A stretch of DNA of 64,000 bases from a gamma proteobacterium symbiont of Stewartia floridana (GCA_003676145.1 NAUB01000015.1:1-64000), one strand, 5' to 3'. Counted from the first letter of the stretch, positions 26,036 to 35,703 are shown. A program made the numbers and translations. Notes: generated from the letters alone by a model not told the origin.

Positions 26036-28417
26036 ATGAGCGTCAATTTTTCGGAATATATCACCTGCCTCGATGAGGGCGACCACGAGCACTTTGAGGC
26101 ACTTGAGTCATCCTACCATGAGGCCCAACGGGTCATGTCACCGCGTGGCCTGCAAAACTACCTGGAAGGCATGCGCGCCTTCTGTACTCTCGGACGCGGC
26201 CAGGACTTGGTGCTGACTTATGTACAGGAGATGCCGGGGGTCGCCAAAGAAGTGGGCGAGGACATCATCCCCGATATCGTCGAAGCGATGATGAAACTGG
26301 CTTCGCACACCTCCGGCAGTGTCATCACCCTGATTGTGGCCAGCCTACCTCTTGCAGCCTCCCGCCTTGGTGATGCTGACGTCATGCGCGGTTTCCTCAA
26401 GCTGCTGCACCAGATGACAGGTAAGGCCCCAAGGGGGCTTCGTCCGATGATGGAGAACCTGGACGAACTTCTCTCCAAGCTGACTCTGGGCGGGCTTCGC
26501 CGCTGGGTGATGTGGGGTGCACAGGCACACCAACGAGACCTGGATGGACAGCTGGCTTACTTTGGTCTGCAGACCGAGTCAGCCCGCTCTATTCTCCAGT
26601 CTGAACGACGCGGCACTCTGTTCATCGACAATCAGCGCAAACTCAACTTTTACCTGCGCGCACTCTGGGCACGTGCCTTTTTCATGCGCCCCACGGCAGG
26701 TGACTTCGAGTCCCGTCAGGGTATTCGACCCTATATCGAGAGTTTTCAGATCCACGTACCGGATGCCTTCGATCCTTTCCGTGGTATTGATGGCATGGAG
26801 GTCTATCGGGCAACCGCAGCCCATGCCGCTGCGCACATGGTCTATACCCGTGAACCGATCTCTGCAGAGCAGCTCTCACAGGCACAAATGCGTATGATCG
26901 AACTGTTCGAGGATGCTCGCATCGAGTACCTTGCCTACAGCGATTTTCCCGGTTTGCGCAAACTCTGGTTGCAGTTCTTCACATCCGAGCCTGGTGAGAA
27001 CGACGATTATGGCAAACCCCACGAGACCATGGACCTGATGATGCGAACCACCCGCGCCATCATGGACCGGGATTATCGTGATGAGAGTGATGTAATCAAT
27101 CAGGTCGCCGATGATTTTGTCAGCAAATTGGAAGAGGATCCTCACAATCCACGCTTGTCCTGGATGGCGGGCATCGATTTCTACAACAAGATTGTCGATA
27201 TCGCCAAGATCCCCAGTGTGCGTATCCTAACTGAGTGGCCGATCCCCTATCGAGACGATAATCGCTATTTCTGGGATTTCTCTGAGAACATGTTTGAATC
27301 TCAGGGTGTCGACTACCTGCCCACTTCACAGCACACGGTTCGTCGCTACGTCAGTCTGATGGAGTTCGTCAACGACCTCGACTCGGAGATGACACACGAC
27401 AATCCGGATGAGATCCTGGTGCTGGCCACTGAGCTGTTCCCCTACGAAGATATGGGAGTCAGTTACAATGAGATGGAAGGGGTGGAACCGGTATCCGATC
27501 CCTACCACTACAACGAGTGGGACTACCATGTACAACTTGCTCGTCCTGAATGGGCAACCGTCATTGAGCGTAAACAAGGTGTTGGCGATCCCGAGATCAT
27601 GGATGAGATCCTCACCAAGCATAAGCCAATCGCTTCGCGTATCCGCCATCTGATCGATGCACTGCAACCCCAGGGCATTGTCCGACGCCGAGGTTACGAA
27701 GAGGGGGAAGAGCTGGATCTCAACGCGGCAGTTCGTGCAATGATAGACATCCGCCGCGGCGTTATGCCCGATCCGCGGATCAACATTCGTATCACGCGCC
27801 ATATCCGTGATCTCTCGATTGTGCTGTTACTCGACCTCTCTGAATCGACCAATGAAAAGATTGGTGATATCGCCGAAGGTGAAGAGGGTTATGAGGACCA
27901 GGAGAGCATTCTCGACCTGACCCGGGAGTCTGCAGGACTGCTCTCCTGGGCGATCGACTCCATTGGTGATAACTTTGCGGTACACGGCTTTGCATCGGAT
28001 GGCCGCCATGATGTCCAGTACTATCGTTTCAAGGACTTCGAGCAGAGCTACGACGATGAAGCCAAAGCGCGTATGGCCGGCATGAAGGGTGGACTCTCTA
28101 CCAGGATGGGTGCGGCGCTGCGTCATGCCGGCTGGCATCTAACTCAGCAAAATGCACAAAAAAGATTGGTTTTACTGGTTACCGACGGAGAACCGGCGGA
28201 TATCGATGAGCGGGATCCCCAGTACCTTCGACACGATGCCAAAAAGGCAGTCGAGGACCTAGCCATGCAGGGTGTTTATACCTACTGTTTGACCCTTGAT
28301 CCCAACGCCGACCGCTATGTGTCCAGAATCTTCGGTGAGAACGGTTACTCAATCGTGGATAATGTGGAACGCCTGCCGGAGAGGCTACCGAGTGTATTCG
28401 CCGCGTTGACCGGCTAA
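26036..28417 (+). CDS. cbbO: RuBisCO activase adaptor CbbO (VWA domain)
   Basis: A 793-residue protein that links the CbbQ ring to RuBisCO. The C-terminal quarter (about 590-790) is a von Willebrand A domain with an intact MIDAS, LLLDLSESTNEK, and a later TDGEPADIDERD; the long N-terminal part (about 1-580) is the helical CbbO/NorD region. I chose the ATG at 26036 after GGAGAG; an in-frame start at 25985 gives a non-homologous leader. It is the last gene of cbbLSQO and is followed by two convergent unknown genes. Confidence 0.94.
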   Translation: MSVNFSEYITCLDEGDHEHFEALESSYHEAQRVMSPRGLQNYLEGMRAFCTLGRGQDLVLTYVQEMPGVAKEVGEDIIPDIVEAMMKLASHTSGSVITLIVASLPLAASRLGDADVMRGFLKLLHQMTGKAPRGLRPMMENLDELLSKLTLGGLRRWVMWGAQAHQRDLDGQLAYFGLQTESARSILQSERRGTLFIDNQRKLNFYLRALWARAFFMRPTAGDFESRQGIRPYIESFQIHVPDAFDPFRGIDGMEVYRATAAHAAAHMVYTREPISAEQLSQAQMRMIELFEDARIEYLAYSDFPGLRKLWLQFFTSEPGENDDYGKPHETMDLMMRTTRAIMDRDYRDESDVINQVADDFVSKLEEDPHNPRLSWMAGIDFYNKIVDIAKIPSVRILTEWPIPYRDDNRYFWDFSENMFESQGVDYLPTSQHTVRRYVSLMEFVNDLDSEMTHDNPDEILVLATELFPYEDMGVSYNEMEGVEPVSDPYHYNEWDYHVQLARPEWATVIERKQGVGDPEIMDEILTKHKPIASRIRHLIDALQPQGIVRRRGYEEGEELDLNAAVRAMIDIRRGVMPDPRINIRITRHIRDLSIVLLLDLSESTNEKIGDIAEGEEGYEDQESILDLTRESAGLLSWAIDSIGDNFAVHGFASDGRHDVQYYRFKDFEQSYDDEAKARMAGMKGGLSTRMGAALRHAGWHLTQQNAQKRLVLLVTDGEPADIDERDPQYLRHDAKKAVEDLAMQGVYTYCLTLDPNADRYVSRIFGENGYSIVDNVERLPERLPSVFAALTG

Positions 28418-28436
28418 GCGGGACGGGTGACTCTGA

Positions 28437-28892
28437 TCAGGAATCTGCTTTTGGAAAGGGCAGGACCCGTTTGACTTTGGGTTCGCAGCCATGCTCTTTA
28501 GCCCGCTCCTCAAGCAGATCCATGGCTTTCTTGAACTCGCCTATCAGGCGATTATGCAGTTCCCTGGCCTTCTCGTCGTAATAGATCATATCGATTGGCG
28601 CCGGTTCGGCCAGATTATCCCGATCCAGATCGCGACGAAACTTCCAGGCCAGCCGAATCAACTTACCACCCTGGCCATCCTTAACGGCATAGGCCTGGTT
28701 ATCGATAAAAATCACCTCCTCCTCATCCAGCACGGCCTGTATCTGCATGGTACGAACCGGTATAAACACATGTTCGTACTGACAGCGACTCAACATCAGC
28801 CGACACTGGTTGTAGAGAGGAGCCGGAATGGTCAGGCGCTCACAAGCCAACTCATCCGGGCGAAAGAATATTTCACTGAGATTTTCCCCCAT
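28437..28892 (-). CDS. Conserved-looking hypothetical protein
   Basis: A 151-residue soluble protein that I do not recognise. It has a beta-rich first half (HVFIPVRTMQIQAVLDEEEVIFIDNQ), a charged middle with a Trp and many Arg and Asp residues (RLAWKFRRDLDRD), and a helical end (RELHNRLIGEFKKAMDLLEER). There is no signal peptide or membrane segment. It starts 11 bases after the stop of the 100-residue gene at 28904-29206, so the two are co-transcribed, and it converges on cbbO with a 19-base gap. Confidence 0.65.
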   Translation of the reverse strand: MGENLSEIFFRPDELACERLTIPAPLYNQCRLMLSRCQYEHVFIPVRTMQIQAVLDEEEVIFIDNQAYAVKDGQGGKLIRLAWKFRRDLDRDNLAEPAPIDMIYYDEKARELHNRLIGEFKKAMDLLEERAKEHGCEPKVKRVLPFPKADS

Positions 28893-28903
28893 GCCAACAA
28901 ACC

Positions 28904-29206
28904 TCAGTCATCATCACCCAATTCAGGATCCCAGCCTTTGGCCTTCGCCTCGCTGATTGCCTGTTGATAGATTCGGCCGTGTCTTTCGGCTAGATCCTCC
29001 GGTAGGTTCGACACCAAGTGCCCATATTTCTCCCACTCCAGAGTAACCTTGTCATAGAGGTCGGTGATCCTCTGAACCGTCCAGCCTTCGCAGGTCTCAG
29101 TTTCCGGAATCAAGCCAAAAACCCAGGCATCCCGGATAATGTTGCCGGTAGGATTCATGGCGCCCTTGGGATCTTTGTGAATGCCTTGGTATATTTTCTC
29201 TGTCAT
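28904..29206 (-). CDS. Hypothetical protein, partner of the downstream gene
   Basis: A 100-residue soluble acidic protein of unknown function, beginning MTEKIYQGIHKDPKG and ending in the acidic tail DPELGDDD. A central segment (DAWVFGLIPETETCEGWTVQRITDLYDKV) is rich in Trp and aromatic residues, and most of the rest looks helical. It leads a two-gene transcript with the 151-residue gene. Both lie at the end of the RuBisCO cluster but on the opposite strand, so a link to carbon fixation is only a possibility. Confidence 0.62.
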   Translation of the reverse strand: MTEKIYQGIHKDPKGAMNPTGNIIRDAWVFGLIPETETCEGWTVQRITDLYDKVTLEWEKYGHLVSNLPEDLAERHGRIYQQAISEAKAKGWDPELGDDD

Positions 29207-29666
29207 GGTCTTAACACGCTGTTGAGTCGTTGTGGATTAAAAAACGTCTTTTCATATCCTGTATATTGTAAACAGGTTTTATCCATTCTCACATAGTTGA
29301 AACCACTCTATTTTCTGGATTTTAAAGTTAGTCAGCAACGCACTCTCCTTCAATTACAAAAAACCCCGGCGAGCACTGATACAGATACATTCTATCTAAG
29401 ACAGTCAACTCCCAAGCATCGCTCTATTCTTCGATTTACAACTCATTTCTCTTTTTCAAACTGAGAATCCCTAATTCAACTACTGTAGCTAAAACCATTA
29501 AAGAGTCGATCGTTTCACACTTCATGCGCTGCTTGGTTTCACAGACTAGGGTAAACCCTAGTTTTTAACAATCTATCTACTGGATATCGTCATGGCGGCA
29601 CAGCTTGAGAAAAATCAACTGTGCAAGGCAAAGCTACTTCCATTAATCAAGAACAAGGAGATGTAT
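29207..29666. other. Non-coding gap upstream of the PEP-CTERM gene
   Basis: About 460 bases, visibly AT-rich, marking the change from the RuBisCO cluster to the accessory region. It should hold the promoters of the minus-strand hypothetical pair and of the PEP-CTERM gene. I saw no clear RpoN (TGGCAC-N5-TTGC) site, repeat or RNA gene. A frame start at 29592 exists but its leader is not signal-like. Confidence 0.4.
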
Positions 29667-30320
29667 ATGAAGTACCGACACAGAATGAAATGGATAGCCG
29701 CATTGATGACGCTAGCCAGCTGGAATGCCATGGCTGCGACCGCCCAGTATAGCTCCCAACTGGATCTTACCAACTCTCAGTACCCGGTCGATATCAATGG
29801 TGCTACAGGTAATGTCGCCGCCGACATCGTCAGATTCGACCTTGGCAGTGGCTGGGATGGACAGATGGATATCCAAGTGACGACCAGCAGCTATATCACA
29901 CTAGGCACCACATTGGGTTTTGCGCTTACCACAGATCCGAATGATGCTCTGTATAACGATCCAAGTGCTTTTCTTGCCCTATCCGATACGAATGTGGATG
30001 TGACCCAGTTCTTTAATGACAATGTTGTGGGCTGGGAGATCTACAGTTGGGGCTCAGACTATATTGCACCTGACACCACAAATGACATTACCGGATCGTT
30101 GAACCCACGAAACTTTGATCCCGCTGAGCACTATTACGCTTTTCTTGCAGGTGGATCACTGCTGCCGACCACAATCGATATTCAACTCGATGTATCCGAT
30201 GGCAATGATGTAAGTGCTGTGCCGGTTCCCGCTGCAGTCTGGTTATTTGGCTCCGGCTTGATCGGCATGCTCTCTTTGAACAGAAGAAAAAGAGTCAGTA
30301 ATGAAGAGTGCATGAGTTAA
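29667..30320 (+). CDS. PEP-CTERM-type (VPxPA) sorted exported protein
   Basis: A 217-residue exported protein with an exosortase sorting tail. The ATG at 29667 sits six bases after AAGGAG and opens a signal peptide (MKWIAALMTLASWNAMA, cleavage near residue 25). The mature part is acidic and rich in Asp, Asn, Ser and Thr. The C-terminus has the sorting motif VPVPAAVWLF, a hydrophobic segment (GSGLIGMLSL) and a basic end (NRRKR), the three-part PEP-CTERM layout. It is probably cleaved by the exosortase encoded at 43508-45055. Such proteins are usually surface- or matrix-associated. Its own ligand is unknown. Confidence 0.85.
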   Translation: MKYRHRMKWIAALMTLASWNAMAATAQYSSQLDLTNSQYPVDINGATGNVAADIVRFDLGSGWDGQMDIQVTTSSYITLGTTLGFALTTDPNDALYNDPSAFLALSDTNVDVTQFFNDNVVGWEIYSWGSDYIAPDTTNDITGSLNPRNFDPAEHYYAFLAGGSLLPTTIDIQLDVSDGNDVSAVPVPAAVWLFGSGLIGMLSLNRRKRVSNEECMS

Positions 30321-30350
30321 TTCCCGTTGGTATTCGCCTGTACTCATACG

Positions 30351-30392
30351 ACACAGCCACAGAAACAGAGGCTAACTGTTTTGTGGCTGTGT
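30351..30392. other. Long hairpin after the PEP-CTERM gene
   Basis: ACACAGCCACA (30351-30361) pairs perfectly with TGTGGCTGTGT (30382-30392), and inside it AAACAG pairs with CTGTTT, giving about 17 base pairs with a single bulge. It lies 30 bases past the stop. There is no T run, so it may protect the mRNA end or act as a weak terminator. Confidence 0.6.
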
Positions 30393-30633
30393 ATGATCCC
30401 TATAGAAAAATAACTAAAGTCATTCTCTAATTATTTCACGACGCCTTGCTGACGCTTTCCATTCTCTGCCTTCTTACAACTGAGAAGCTTAATTAAATCA
30501 ATTTCATGCCTTGGGATTGCCTCTCTAGAGGGAAGCAGCCCTCATTATAAATAGTTTTAATGACCTCTCGATCATAACGGCAACAATCTCTGCCCCTCTC
30601 AATTTTTTCAAAGTCTGATCGCTAATAGTAGAT

Positions 30634-31413
30634 ATGAATAAACTCATTGGTATCAAAGTGCCCGGGACCTTTCTAATTAAATTACGCTGCCTCCTTCTCC
30701 TCTCGATCCTGCTGTATGGTTGCGGTGGTGGTGATGGTAATAACAACAATGATTCCAACAATGGCGCTCCCATAAACTCCGTCGTTTTCTCAGAGCCCTG
30801 GCCGGAGAATATTAGTTCTGTTTATAGCGTAAACTACACCGAAGTGGCACATGACCATCAGGTGGCGCCAGGTGGCGCACCCGATTACGAGAACCCCGTA
30901 GACTACCCGCCTGTTGACCTGATTGCGCTCTCGATGGGCACTGACGAGCTGTTTCTCTACATCAGGTTCGATTTCGCAGGTGATATTCCCACAGAGAAAG
31001 ATCCAATTCCCAGCGACGGCGAAATAGAAGCACAACAGGTGCTGAGCCAAAGCATCAGCATAAACTTCAACTCAGATGGTGATCTAAGCACTGGCGCCGG
31101 TGGCGAGGGAATCGATGGCATCGATATCTTTTTTGCGTTCTCGTATCAATATGGCACACCTCCCTATGTCTATGCCAACTACGGATTTCCAGATGGGGAT
31201 ATTCACAACCACCTTGGCCAGGCTGATGGTGAGATGGGTGATGGTGGACCTGGCTACAGTTTCGTTATACTGAGATTCTTACTCAGCGATGTTGCAGACT
31301 ACCTTCCACAAGATCAGACATTGGACTACGGTGGCTGGTCGGAAGCAGAGAGTGATCTATACCATCACTTCTCCTTCGATCCATTTGAGCCCGGGCAGAT
31401 GCATATCGAGTAA
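30634..31413 (+). CDS. Hypothetical lipoprotein with Asn/Gly-rich linker
   Basis: A 259-residue lipoprotein that I cannot assign. The signal peptide ends in the lipobox LLYGC near residue 30 (LLLLSILLYGCGGG), followed by a GDGNNNNDSNNG linker. The mature part has many Asp, Gly and aromatic residues, for example INFNSDGDLSTGAGGEGIDG, which looks like a calcium- or carbohydrate-binding beta-sandwich, but no family motif is certain. It is transcribed like the PEP-CTERM gene 314 bases upstream and converges on the acyltransferase gene. Confidence 0.65.
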   Translation: MNKLIGIKVPGTFLIKLRCLLLLSILLYGCGGGDGNNNNDSNNGAPINSVVFSEPWPENISSVYSVNYTEVAHDHQVAPGGAPDYENPVDYPPVDLIALSMGTDELFLYIRFDFAGDIPTEKDPIPSDGEIEAQQVLSQSISINFNSDGDLSTGAGGEGIDGIDIFFAFSYQYGTPPYVYANYGFPDGDIHNHLGQADGEMGDGGPGYSFVILRFLLSDVADYLPQDQTLDYGGWSEAESDLYHHFSFDPFEPGQMHIE

Positions 31414-31430
31414 ACCTCTATAGACTCAAA

Positions 31431-32048
31431 CTACAAGCTTGTCCATCGATCGAGCAGATCTTCCGGCTTGGATAGCATCGCACCGATCTGGACCGATTTT
31501 TTGGAATGCGACTCTTTAAGCGTGTCATCCAAGACAGACATCTCTGAAACTCTAAGTCCGATTGGATAGACAGGCAGCTTCCTCACTAACGCCTGTGTTA
31601 TCAGGTTTTGGTGCAATTCGCCAAAATACCCTCCTACCAGGCAGCACTCAGGAAATACACCTACACATTTACCACTTTGGGTAAATTTAAGAATTGCATC
31701 GATGTCCTCACGCAGCAACTCCCCTTGAAGACTCCTCCTTACTGGAACAGCCCCCCATAGCTTGAGCCAGTAGGATTTTATTCGATTGGTAAATATTTTT
31801 TCATCCGCCAACCATCTGACGGGTAGCAAATGAAATGGAACAGAAGCTGGAACTATGACCACATCCGAATGCTTGGTGTGGGGTGCAACAGCGAGCAGAA
31901 CAGGTGCATCTGATCTGTTCATATCAGATACATCAATAAGCCTTACACGCTTTAGTTTAAAGTAATACAACCGACATAGAGGATATATAAGTCGTTGTAA
32001 TAGCCGTGCTGTTGTCGAGTAGAATGAATGGGTTATCTCATTATCCAT
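31431..32048 (-). CDS. PlsC-like acyltransferase
   Basis: A 205-residue protein of the glycerol-3-phosphate/1-acylglycerol-3-phosphate acyltransferase fold. The catalytic H-x4-D motif is present as PHTKHSD, and the substrate-binding motif normally written FPEG appears as VFPECCLVGG. A hydrophobic N-terminal part (LLQRLIYPLCRLYYFKL) suggests membrane association. It ends 17 bases from the lipoprotein gene, convergently. The acceptor may be a phospholipid or a polysaccharide or lipid carrier, and sequence alone does not decide. It is shorter than typical PlsC (about 240). Confidence 0.75.
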   Translation of the reverse strand: MDNEITHSFYSTTARLLQRLIYPLCRLYYFKLKRVRLIDVSDMNRSDAPVLLAVAPHTKHSDVVIVPASVPFHLLPVRWLADEKIFTNRIKSYWLKLWGAVPVRRSLQGELLREDIDAILKFTQSGKCVGVFPECCLVGGYFGELHQNLITQALVRKLPVYPIGLRVSEMSVLDDTLKESHSKKSVQIGAMLSKPEDLLDRWTSL

Positions 32049-32263
32049 GCAGCCTTTTAACCTAATAATTCCATGAACAAATATTACTATTGATAATTTG
32101 CTTGTTATTGTTACTTCTATCTACTTCACACCCCCGGCCATAAGGGTAGATGCATCATAAAACATCATGGAACGATTTAAAGTCCGCACTCAAACTCGAT
32201 AATCAACTCAATCATACGTTTGATCTTCCCGCACACTGGACTTTTGAACTGACCATGACACAT

Positions 32264-34855
32264 TCAGCTAGACAACCATATGATGTTACTTTGTCCTTTT
32301 TTACTGTTTAGATAGTCCTCGATTGGTTTAGGCCGAGCAATACTGTAGCCTTGGCCATAATAGATACCAATCCTTTTCAGCTCCTCCCGGATCAAACTGT
32401 CCTCGACAAACTCAGCTATGGTAACCAGCCCCATCGTATCAGCAACAGTTTTAATCGCTTCCACCATACCCTTATCAACAGGGCTTTTATTGATCTCCTT
32501 TACAAACATTCCATCTATTTTAACGAAGTCGATTGGAAGATTCTTGAGATAACCAAAAGAGGAGAGACCAGAGCCAAAATCATCCAATGCAAACCGACAA
32601 CCCAGCTCTTTCAACTCATTGATAATTTTCAGTGCGCTGGTCAGATTTTGTATCGCTGCTGTCTCTGTCACTTCGAATACCAGCTTTTGTGGGTTTATCT
32701 GGTACTTTTCCAGTAACAATTTGAGTTTAGGTGAAAGCTCATTCCGACTTAATGTCATTCCTGAGATATTGATAAAACAGTCGGGGTAATCGGCGCCAGA
32801 CTCGGCCAGAAGCTGCATGACCTTTTCAATCACAGCGTAGTCAATACGATCTATCAAGTCATACCTTTCTGCTGACGGCAGAAAAGCACCCGGTGGAATA
32901 AGCTCTCCCTCCTGGGACCTCATCCTGACCAATATCTCAATGCCTTTGATCACCAATTCATTACTCTGCAAATCTGCAATGGGTTGTGAATAGAGAATCA
33001 ATCGATCATCACTTAATGCATCATTTATCTGTGAAACCCATTGCATCTGCCCCAACAGCTGCGTGGTTGAACTGCTGTCGCGCTGATAGACCGTGATACA
33101 GTTTCTGCCAGAGTCCTTAGCAGAGTAGCAGGCTGCATCGACTGAGCTCATCAGCATTCCAATACTCTCGCTATATTGATCAATCTCTACAATCCCAATA
33201 CTGATACTGATGCGAAAGTTATGCTCCTGCCAGGTAAAGGTATGCTCCTGAATCTCTTTGCGTAATCCATTCACACGATCCTGAGCCATGGAAAGAGGAC
33301 AATCCGTTAATATCGCAGCAAACTCATCACCACCGACTCGTGCGAGCACATCGCTACCACGAAAATGACGCCGCATAATTGCAGCGATCTGTCTTAACAA
33401 CTCATCTCCTGCCACATGGCCACAGGTATCATTCACCACTTTGAATTGATCCAGATCCATAAAGCAGAGAATGTGCTGGTGACCCCGTTTTCTTGCCGAT
33501 TCCAGTGATTGTTCCAGATGCGATTCAAATGCACTACGATTCAACAGCTCAGTAAGGTTGTCATGACTGGCCTGTCGGTAGAGCTCCTCCTGCAACCGCC
33601 TCTCTCTTGTCACGTCCCTGATCACAACGACGATACCTGACATCTCCTTATCATTACTGAGAATTCGATTGGCAGTAACATTCACATGCAGATTGTTACC
33701 ATCAACCAACGCCAATCGAGCCAATTGACTCACGACGGCCCCACTCTTGTTCAATTGACACTGAACCAACAGGTCATTGATCTGAGTATCCAGCTCTTCA
33801 TCCAACAGCACAAATACCGTTTCAAAGTGCTTTCCAACCACAGAATCAGCATCCTGATCAAGAATTTTCAAGGCAGAATCGTTCAAATAGACCACACGAC
33901 CATTTGCATCGGTTGTAACAACAGCATCAGCAATCGATGTTAATGTCGTCCGTGCCTGATTTCGTTCATCGATCAGAGCCTGCTCAGCAAGTCTCAGAGC
34001 AGTTACATCCTGTATGTAGACATAGACCTCTTCCACAAGATCAATCCACTGGTAGTGCAGCAGCAGGTGTTTATAACCGGTATCCACTTCCGCATAGAGT
34101 TGATTCTCTCCAGTGCCGATTCTTCTGAGGATTTCATCATGATCATCCGGCAATAAGACGCTGCTATCTTTCGCATGCAATAGATCAATCAACCGCTTGA
34201 ATGCCGGATTGCAAAAAGTCTCCTTACCATCCAGATCAAACGCCGCTATCGGATTGGGATTAGCCTTGGGATAGGCAGCCAGTCGCTTGTTACGTGATTC
34301 CGCATCTTTCAGCTCTTCAACCATATTGGTAAGAAGATCCGCTTCCTGCCTACGAGAAGCGAAAAGATAGAAAAGCAGTGAAAAGACGAACGAGATACTC
34401 AAACCTGCCAGGATCATTTGAAAAACAAGATCACTGGTTAACTTGTACGCTCTCTCCAAGCTGTAAGCCATCATTAACTTGGCTTTACCCCGGTAGGAGT
34501 AGGTAATCTCCTTTTCCGTTACATATCTTCTGTCAGCCGGGTTCAGAGGGCCATAACCGGCAATCATAAAGCCGTTTTTTGAGATCAGTTCAACCTCATC
34601 CACTTCAACATACTGACCTGCCCACTGTTTAAACAGTAGTGCAATTGAATCATAGTTGCCTTTTTGCAACTCTTCCTGGGTAATAAAAGAGATAACTTCC
34701 ATTTGCCCTCTGGCAAGTGCTTTGGTGACCTCCATGTGATGCTCGTGCTGATGCTTGACGAATTGCCAGATCGCCCCAAACAAGAGAAACATGAAAAACA
34801 GGGTTGAAATACTGACAAGCAGCAGAATGGGTTTGCGATTCAGATGCTCTACCAC
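32264..34855 (-). CDS. PAS-GGDEF-EAL cyclic-di-GMP signalling protein
   Basis: An 863-residue inner-membrane protein that makes and/or breaks c-di-GMP. Two membrane helices (about 10-32 and 145-167) flank a periplasmic sensor region. Two PAS-like segments (about 195-300 and 300-420) precede a GGDEF domain (about 430-595) with an intact VGGDEFAAIL, and an EAL domain (about 605-855). The EAL motif reads EIL but keeps its Glu, and the other catalytic groups are intact (FINISG, EVTETA, DDFGSGLSSFG, VKIDG, AEFVED), so both activities are possible. The GTG start at 34855 overlaps the stop of the PhnD-like gene by seven bases, coupling translation of sensor and effector. Confidence 0.92.
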   Translation of the reverse strand: MVEHLNRKPILLLVSISTLFFMFLLFGAIWQFVKHQHEHHMEVTKALARGQMEVISFITQEELQKGNYDSIALLFKQWAGQYVEVDEVELISKNGFMIAGYGPLNPADRRYVTEKEITYSYRGKAKLMMAYSLERAYKLTSDLVFQMILAGLSISFVFSLLFYLFASRRQEADLLTNMVEELKDAESRNKRLAAYPKANPNPIAAFDLDGKETFCNPAFKRLIDLLHAKDSSVLLPDDHDEILRRIGTGENQLYAEVDTGYKHLLLHYQWIDLVEEVYVYIQDVTALRLAEQALIDERNQARTTLTSIADAVVTTDANGRVVYLNDSALKILDQDADSVVGKHFETVFVLLDEELDTQINDLLVQCQLNKSGAVVSQLARLALVDGNNLHVNVTANRILSNDKEMSGIVVVIRDVTRERRLQEELYRQASHDNLTELLNRSAFESHLEQSLESARKRGHQHILCFMDLDQFKVVNDTCGHVAGDELLRQIAAIMRRHFRGSDVLARVGGDEFAAILTDCPLSMAQDRVNGLRKEIQEHTFTWQEHNFRISISIGIVEIDQYSESIGMLMSSVDAACYSAKDSGRNCITVYQRDSSSTTQLLGQMQWVSQINDALSDDRLILYSQPIADLQSNELVIKGIEILVRMRSQEGELIPPGAFLPSAERYDLIDRIDYAVIEKVMQLLAESGADYPDCFINISGMTLSRNELSPKLKLLLEKYQINPQKLVFEVTETAAIQNLTSALKIINELKELGCRFALDDFGSGLSSFGYLKNLPIDFVKIDGMFVKEINKSPVDKGMVEAIKTVADTMGLVTIAEFVEDSLIREELKRIGIYYGQGYSIARPKPIEDYLNSKKGQSNIIWLSS

Positions 34856-35703
34856 TTGACACCTCTCTGCTCCAACGTATTCAGTATTCCTCGCAAGCCA
34901 TCGTAGTCCTGATGATTGGTTTGCACCAGTGCGGTTGCTGTCTGCTTGATAGGCTTCAGGACAGATGCCGTGTCACTGTTTTTATGGTCGAGTTTCAGCA
35001 GTGCGTTTTTCAACTTATTGAGTAACTGGCTATCTGTGTTCAGCGTACCAATAAATAGATGCTCTGATACTGCCTCTGTTGTTTCAATGGCTACGATTCC
35101 ATGTCTCTTATATTTTTCAAAAACCGCCTCTTTAACGGCACCAGCATCGGCATCACCGGCCAGCACCGCCAGTGCGACATTATTATGATTGCTGTAGTGG
35201 CGATAACCGGCTAAATCATCCAAATCGACACCCGCCTCGTAGAGCATCTGCCTGGGTACCAAATGACTCATGGTTGAGGATCTACTGCCAAAGGCAAACC
35301 GGCGTTGCCTGAGATCTTCGAGATCGCTGATCTCACTATCCTCACTGACGATAATCTTACCGGTAAATGTCGGTTTACCGTTTACTTCCAATCGGGCCAG
35401 TAGGGGAATATCGTTATTAGTACGCGTCAAAGTAACAAATAACGAAGGCCCGATATAGGCAAAATCAACATCACCAGCGAGGATTGCGTCATGATGTGAC
35501 TGGTAGGAATCCCCGATTCTAACCTCGATCGTCTGACCTAACTCCAAACTCAGGTAATTCGCCAATGGCTGAAACATCTCTTTCAGTTCATTGTGAGGGC
35601 GGTATGGATGCACACCCATTACCAGACTTTCTGAAGCATACGCAATCGTGGAGACAAATAACCACGCAGCCAGCCCGGAAAGAGCCCAGCGATAATCAGG
35701 CAT
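34849..35703 (-). CDS. PhnD-like periplasmic binding protein (sensor partner)
   Basis: A 284-residue exported protein of the phosphate/phosphonate-binding PhnD type. The ATG at 35703 follows GGAG and opens a signal peptide (WALSGLAAWLFVSTIAYAS, cleavage near residue 24). The mature part shows VMGVHPYRPHNELKEMFQPLANYLS, DVDFAYIGPSLFV and VLAGDADAGAVKEAVFEK, all standard for the family. No ABC permease or ATPase follows. Instead its stop overlaps the GGDEF-EAL gene, so it probably delivers a ligand signal to that protein rather than importing anything. A longer start at 35754 is less likely. Confidence 0.85.
   Translation of the reverse strand: MPDYRWALSGLAAWLFVSTIAYASESLVMGVHPYRPHNELKEMFQPLANYLSLELGQTIEVRIGDSYQSHHDAILAGDVDFAYIGPSLFVTLTRTNNDIPLLARLEVNGKPTFTGKIIVSEDSEISDLEDLRQRRFAFGSRSSTMSHLVPRQMLYEAGVDLDDLAGYRHYSNHNNVALAVLAGDADAGAVKEAVFEKYKRHGIVAIETTEAVSEHLFIGTLNTDSQLLNKLKNALLKLDHKNSDTASVLKPIKQTATALVQTNHQDYDGLRGILNTLEQRGVKW

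Noticed and set aside
22952-28417. Carboxysome genes linked to RuBisCO
   Set aside because: No csoS, ccm shell or carboxysomal carbonic anhydrase genes were seen; the cluster is the cbbLSQO type without carboxysome.
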